The notes under the pieces: generated by a model
The model's database searches: none
What the model was told of the DNA's origin: nothing
The model's input: only the letters and a program-made list of their open reading frames with translations
Shown: piece after piece, positions 6,301 through 8,134 of the stretch
Position numbering within the stretch: the first letter of the stretch is position 1
Layout: the number at the start of each line of letters is the position of its first letter
Made by a program: the position numbers and the translations under genes
Assembly (NCBI GenBank): GCA_964567045.1
Contig: CAZMLE010000131.1
Span: 1 to 8,134, forward strand
Source: JAFNGF01 sp964567045
Lineage (GTDB): Bacteria > Planctomycetota > Phycisphaerae > Sedimentisphaerales > Anaerobacaceae
Direction: 5' to 3'
Length of the DNA stretch: 8,134 bases

Positions 6301-7340
6301 AAGCTGAAACCGAAACCCACACCGTCTGTATTACCGCACCGTCGACCTTAATAGACCGTATCGTTTCCGACCTGAAAAAGGTCGACCGGCCCGTTCGCCA
6401 TGTTATGTTAGATGCACGCATTGTGGTGATGGAACGCGGCAACCTGCTGAATCTGGGTATCGAGTGGGGTTGGCCCCAGATCCAGGCTGGAACGTTTAGC
6501 GAGTCTGACCTTCATGGCGGCAGGCTGAATGTCGAATCGGCTGGGGCCACGGCGAGAGTTCCGCCTCGCAGCCAATGGCCGTGGGGTGTGCAGATGGGCT
6601 ATAGTTCTGATGGAACGTTCACCAATGCCTTGCTGCTGACCCTGAACCTGCTGGCCGAAAATGGCGAGGCAGACATCGTGGCCAGCCCTCAGGTATTGGC
6701 TCAGGACGGCAAGAAAGCGATGATCAGCGTGATGAGCGAAGAATACTATATGATGACCGCGCCGCAGACTGTCTATTTTTACACACAAGCTGAGCTGACG
6801 AAAATTGAGGCCGGCACCAATTTAGAGATCACACCCCGCATCGGGGACAATAATGAAGTTTCGCTGGACATTGCTATCGAAGTTAGTGACAGCATTCCAC
6901 GAGGAAGAGGAAGCGAACTTCCGGTTGTCACTCGACGGCGAGCCACCAACAGTGTACGGATCAAGGATGGTGGCACGGTGGCACTGGCCGGCCTGACGGA
7001 AAGTCGCAGACGTTCCAGTGAAAAGCGTGTGCCGGGCCTGGGCAGTCTGCCGGTGATAGGATTTCTGTTTAAGAACACTGATAGCGATAAGTCTACAAGA
7101 GAGATCGCCGTGTTCATCACGGCACACCTGATACCGGAGGGACGACAGTCATCGCTCGAAATTGCTGAGCCGGCTGTGGGAAAACTTTTAGAGGTCAAAC
7201 CGGGTGAGTCCCGCGAGGCGGGATTCCAGCAGAGCCTTCAAAAGAGCTTAGCGCAGCCGACGCAGCAAGTTCCAAGCGAGGCAGCCGGAGATCAATTTGA
7301 AAGGCTTCTCAAAGAGAGCTTGGCTCAGCCGATCAGATGA
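3381..7340 (+). CDS. Secretin with N-terminal Ig-like repeat array and Pro-Thr linker
   Basis: This is an outer-membrane secretin (GspD/PilQ superfamily) of about 1319 aa. Numbered from ATG 3381, the order is: signal peptide (h-region about 44-58, cleavage after Ala64), eight Ig-like repeats (71-675), a Pro-Thr linker (695-738), a short coiled coil (748-767), two STN domains (794-863 and 865-935, clearly duplicated), an N1-like domain (951-1003), the secretin core (1004-1252) and a C-terminal tail. The core has the expected ASPQVL segment, an N-x-E-I-T-P-R strand and the signature V-P-G-L-G-x-L-P-x-I-G-F-L-F from 1217. The tail carries a duplicated motif ending S-L-A-Q-P (from Phe1282 and Phe1306). 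ATG 3381 overlaps the upstream TGA by one base; in-frame GTGs at 3375 and 3378 are also possible. ATG 3486 (AGAAAGG 11 nt upstream) would give a textbook signal peptide and is a serious alternative. Ordinary secretins are about 400-700 aa. Confidence 0.93.
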   Translation: MSVRRFLLRNDAGLPIQGEKAIGLAVYGSRKAYWLMASKNIGRILSGCVIALCIVFLWGQDVGAQFVLKKVTYTISGSVGLPGVTMKGLPDSAIVTDETGNYSAKVEHGWSGEITPVKEGYTFEPASRPYSQVKSNQANQNYVATPVTYTISGTAGTGGAIMEGLPGNPISDANGSYRATVDFDWTATVMPRKEGYRFTPGSRPYLNVRLNQTNQNFTAEVLKFTISGTTGVDGVVMQGLPGNPVTSGAGTYSVQVDWNWSGTVTPKKEGYVFDPPSKPYTPITSPLSNENYKATPLTYVISGTVGQPGVVMKGLPDNPITDDKGYYKAVVQHNWSGTVTPMKDGYTFEPSSRPYSKVIQEQANQGYTATAIILTISGTTGVEGVTMSGLPSEPVIDANGSYAARVPYNWSGTVTPMREGYRFTPANIPYEPVTVNRTKQDYVGQVITFTISGTAGVGGTTMEGLPNNPVTGTDGNYVATVPYGWKGTVRPNREGYSFDPLSRDYPAIANVQTNQSYTATLLKRVVSGTINSDKGPIEGVLLVADRGGGPATTSANGEYKLSVDYGWSGTVKPAKQGHTFKPSERKYGPVTVDQTTQGYTGELIMLTISGKTILGGIAVEGVRVSASDGGSSDVTDAEGRYEITVPYAWSGAITPEKEGYIFEPPSKTYTNVIQDIKDDEPVSKPPATKPISPEPTPTPTPTPTPTPTPTPTPTPTPTPTPTPTPTPTPTPTPTPTPTVGPGPSESPALAAEIAKLLEKIKQLEQQYSGQVPGPNVPPTTAGPRLVVQGTGPLVSAVFVDTDLVDALKELASKTGVDIHTDGTVKGRVTRQIPQVPLARALEILLQGTGYAVKEVPNSYLVYMPISNVFVDEDLRGALQIIATQAGVVIIPDESVTGRVTCELKAVPLDTALEIVLAGTGFALKKTPYYYLVSSSDPASPAFADVSETRRVKMNYVGADKAITMLSTAFAKFVKAETETHTVCITAPSTLIDRIVSDLKKVDRPVRHVMLDARIVVMERGNLLNLGIEWGWPQIQAGTFSESDLHGGRLNVESAGATARVPPRSQWPWGVQMGYSSDGTFTNALLLTLNLLAENGEADIVASPQVLAQDGKKAMISVMSEEYYMMTAPQTVYFYTQAELTKIEAGTNLEITPRIGDNNEVSLDIAIEVSDSIPRGRGSELPVVTRRRATNSVRIKDGGTVALAGLTESRRRSSEKRVPGLGSLPVIGFLFKNTDSDKSTREIAVFITAHLIPEGRQSSLEIAEPAVGKLLEVKPGESREAGFQQSLQKSLAQPTQQVPSEAAGDQFERLLKESLAQPIR
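3591..5405 (+). repeat. Eight Ig-like repeats (~225 bp each) in the secretin gene
   Basis: Units start at 3591, 3819, 4044, 4269, 4494, 4719, 4944 and 5190 and encode 76, 75, 75, 75, 75, 75, 82 and 72 residues. The common pattern is TISG-x-x-G...G-V-x-M-x-G-L-P...G-x-Y-x-x-x-V...W-S-G-T-V-x-P-x-K-E-G-Y-x-F-x-P...S-x-x-Y. This resembles carboxypeptidase-regulatory-like / prealbumin-type beta-sandwich repeats of bacterial surface proteins. Units 1-3 and 4-6 match each other as blocks, while 7 and 8 lack the M-x-G-L-P motif and form a second subtype next to the linker. Confidence 0.9.
5463..5594 (+). repeat. 18-bp tandem repeat encoding (Pro-Thr)22
   Basis: These 132 bp encode 22 uninterrupted Pro-Thr dipeptides. 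At DNA level they form seven 18-bp units plus 6 bp, starting at 5463, 5481, 5499, 5517, 5535, 5553 and 5571. Units 2 and 3 are identical, and units 4 and 5 are identical. Because the unit is six codons (and the sub-period two codons), slippage would change linker length without breaking the frame. The long open frames on the other strands here (Gly-Val and Arg-Leu runs) are artefacts of the repeat. Confidence 0.95.
7224..7337 (+). repeat. Duplicated C-terminal motif of the secretin
   Basis: Two 14-residue copies of the form F-x-x-x-L-x-[KE]-S-L-A-Q-P-x-[QR] start at codons 7224 and 7296, 24 residues apart. The second ends exactly at the C-terminus. The DNA is also similar (AGAGCTTAGCGCAGCCGA against AGAGCTTGGCTCAGCCGA), so the copies probably arose by duplication. 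Secretins of type II and III systems often end in a short segment bound by a pilotin lipoprotein. A similar role here is an inference, strengthened by the probable lipoprotein gene that follows. Confidence 0.7.
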
Positions 7341-7348
7341 CAAAACCG

Positions 7349-7397
7349 TGATTGGTTGAGGGGTTACTTGTTAAACGGTAACCAATCATCAGTTACC
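7349..7397 (+). promoter_or_regulatory. Competing inverted repeats before the lipoprotein gene
   Basis: TGATTGGTT (7349-7357) and AACCAATCA (7380-7388) form a perfect 9-bp stem. The same right-hand region also offers GTAACC (7378-7383) to pair with GGTTAC (7362-7367), and GGTAAC (7377-7382) to pair with GTTACC (7392-7397). The three stems share bases and cannot all form at once. The element lies between the secretin stop and the ribosome binding site. It could be a switch controlling translation of the next gene or a processing/stability element. There is no T-run, so termination is unlikely. Confidence 0.45.
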
Positions 7398-7405
7398 AGT
7401 CTGTT

Positions 7406-7422
7406 GGAGGAGGGCAAAGGAG
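7406..7422 (+). promoter_or_regulatory. Double Shine-Dalgarno region of the lipoprotein gene
   Basis: GGAGGAGGG (7406-7414) lies 10 nt before GTG 7425. AAAGGAG (7416-7422) lies 8 nt before TTG 7431. Both favour a start here over the far-upstream TTG at 7356, which would lie inside the inverted repeat. Confidence 0.55.
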
Positions 7423-7424
7423 TT

Positions 7425-7892
7425 GTGAGGTTGTTGAAATACCAAAACTGTAAATCGAAAACTGCGAATCGCAGATTGCCAGCGCTGGCTATCCTGTTCC
7501 TCTTGGCGTTTCTGTCTTTCAGCACGGTTAGCTGCACGCAGATAGGCAACTTCGCAAGTAGCATAGGTGATAAGCTTACCGGAAGGTCAACAGGCTTTAA
7601 GATCATCGCCCTGAGCAACCAGGACGTAGTTGCACTCGGCGCCGATGACCTTGTGCAGGTGATGCGGCGTGCCGGCTTCTCCGACGAACAGATTCTCAAG
7701 CTCGGAACGGAACTGCGCAACGCACTATTATATTCAGGTGCAGCGCAAGTCAAGCTAAGGGACAAGGTGGAGGCTGTTTTTGCTGTTCATGGTGATTATG
7801 TCTTTATCACTACCCGTCTGCGAGGCAGCTTCATCTACGACGTTAAGCGCGGCTGGGTCAAATTAGGCGCCGTTCCACAGGAAGGCTCGTAG
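7425..7892 (+). CDS. Small exported protein, probable lipoprotein (candidate pilotin/accessory factor)
   Basis: From GTG 7425 this is a ~155-aa protein; TTG 7431 is an alternative start, and the open frame extends back to TTG 7356. It has a strongly basic n-region (Lys and Arg up to residue 17), a hydrophobic core (about 18-32) and a T-V-S-Cys37 segment that resembles a lipobox, although Thr at -3 is not the usual Leu/Val. The ~119-residue mature protein begins with a polar Gly/Ser-rich stretch, then mixed helix and strand. It contains no enzymatic motif and I recognise no family. It follows the secretin by 84 nt and probably shares its transcript. A small lipoprotein beside a secretin suggests a pilotin-like or accessory role, which is inference by position only. 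The DNA encoding the n-region (about 7440-7478) is AT-rich and resembles intergenic sequence near 320-345, so this end may be recently acquired. Confidence 0.8.
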   Translation: MRLLKYQNCKSKTANRRLPALAILFLLAFLSFSTVSCTQIGNFASSIGDKLTGRSTGFKIIALSNQDVVALGADDLVQVMRRAGFSDEQILKLGTELRNALLYSGAAQVKLRDKVEAVFAVHGDYVFITTRLRGSFIYDVKRGWVKLGAVPQEGS

Positions 7893-7908
7893 CCTTATCT
7901 CCGAAATG

Positions 7909-7962
7909 GAATTAAGAATTTAGAATCGAGCTTTCTCCATTCTCAATTCTAAATTCCAATTC
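7909..7962. terminator. AT-rich hairpin between convergent genes (possible bidirectional terminator)
   Basis: GAATTTAGAAT (7916-7926) pairs perfectly over 11 bp with ATTCTAAATTC (7946-7956). A further 5 bp (GAATT 7909-7913 with AATTC 7958-7962) lie beyond a small internal loop (AA against C). The apical loop is 19 nt and includes TTTCT. It lies 16 nt after the lipoprotein stop and overlaps the stop codon of the minus-strand gene. A low-GC stem without a clear T-run is weak as an intrinsic terminator; a dispersed repeat is equally likely. Confidence 0.5.
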
Positions 7963-8134
7963 TGCGCAATTTGAAGGCATCCTCGCCGGCATTTATCAGG
8001 TATATCAAGGGCTGTGGTCTATCAACGCCTTCGATAAACTTCGGTCGAGCGGCCCAGGGTGTGACGGATAGCACACCGGTTAGATCCATCCAGTGCTGAA
8101 GCCTTGCCACCGGCAGGTTCCAGGTCATGTGGAA
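7949..8134 (-). CDS. C-terminal fragment of a convergent gene, function unknown (partial)
   Basis: The minus strand is open from the right edge for 61 codons to a TAG at 7949-7951. The gene is cut by the window edge, so its start is not seen. The visible part looks like real soluble protein: it has a balanced composition and several Trp and Pro in motif-like positions (T-W-N-L-P-V near the edge, then T-P-W-A-A-R-P-K, then R-P-Q-P-L-I-Y-L-I). It ends in a charged strand/helix (D-A-F-K-L-R-R-I). I recognise no domain and assign no function. It is convergent with the lipoprotein gene, with 56 bp between the two stops, so it need not be related to the secretin operon. Its last codons run into the AT-rich hairpin. 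Confidence 0.6.
   Translation of the reverse strand, partial: FHMTWNLPVARLQHWMDLTGVLSVTPWAARPKFIEGVDRPQPLIYLINAGEDAFKLRRIGI

Noticed and set aside
7356..7424. Longer form of the lipoprotein starting at TTG 7356
   Set aside because: This start lies inside a 9-bp inverted repeat without its own ribosome binding site, whereas GGAGGAGGG and AAAGGAG precede starts at 7425/7431 and give a normal signal peptide.

Overview
The window is about 8.1 kb of roughly 50% GC DNA from a diderm (Gram-negative type) bacterium. The outer-membrane secretin, several Sec-type signal peptides and a probable lipoprotein show this directly. The style of the proteins (TISG-type Ig-like repeat arrays joined by Pro-Thr linkers, lineage-specific secreted proteins) and the palindromic intergenic repeats suggest an environmental lineage such as Planctomycetota/Phycisphaerae. 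That assignment is an inference from pattern memory and I cannot confirm it here.

Layout: (1) Positions 1-525 hold no convincing gene, but contain a run of short direct and inverted repeats and strong hairpins ending just before a ribosome binding site. (2) 526-1047(+) encodes a 173-aa secreted, beta-rich protein of unknown family, followed by a near-perfect intrinsic terminator (1171-1217). (3) 1218-1668 is a gene-free stretch with a dispersed-type palindrome and a sigma70-like promoter, leaving a long 5' leader of about 200 nt. (4) 1669-7892(+) is a three-gene, probably co-transcribed unit: a 570-aa periplasmic protein with duplicated Ig-like/PapD-chaperone-like halves; a ~1319-aa secretin with eight N-terminal Ig-like repeats, an uninterrupted run of 22 Pro-Thr dipeptides, two STN domains, an N1-like domain and a complete secretin core; and a ~155-aa probable lipoprotein. 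(5) 7949-8134(-) is the C-terminal end of a convergent gene of unknown function, whose stop codon lies inside an AT-rich hairpin shared by both transcripts.

How they may work together (inference): the secretin forms an outer-membrane pore, the Ig-fold protein acts as a periplasmic chaperone or scaffold, and the small lipoprotein is a candidate pilotin or accessory factor. The separately transcribed 173-aa secreted protein upstream is a candidate substrate or fibre subunit. No ATPase, inner-membrane platform or prepilin peptidase gene is in the window, so this is either a fragment of a larger secretion/pilus locus or an orphan secretin cassette. The most unusual feature is the secretin architecture: about 605 residues of Ig-like repeats plus a rigid Pro-Thr spacer on the periplasmic (N-terminal) side of the pore.
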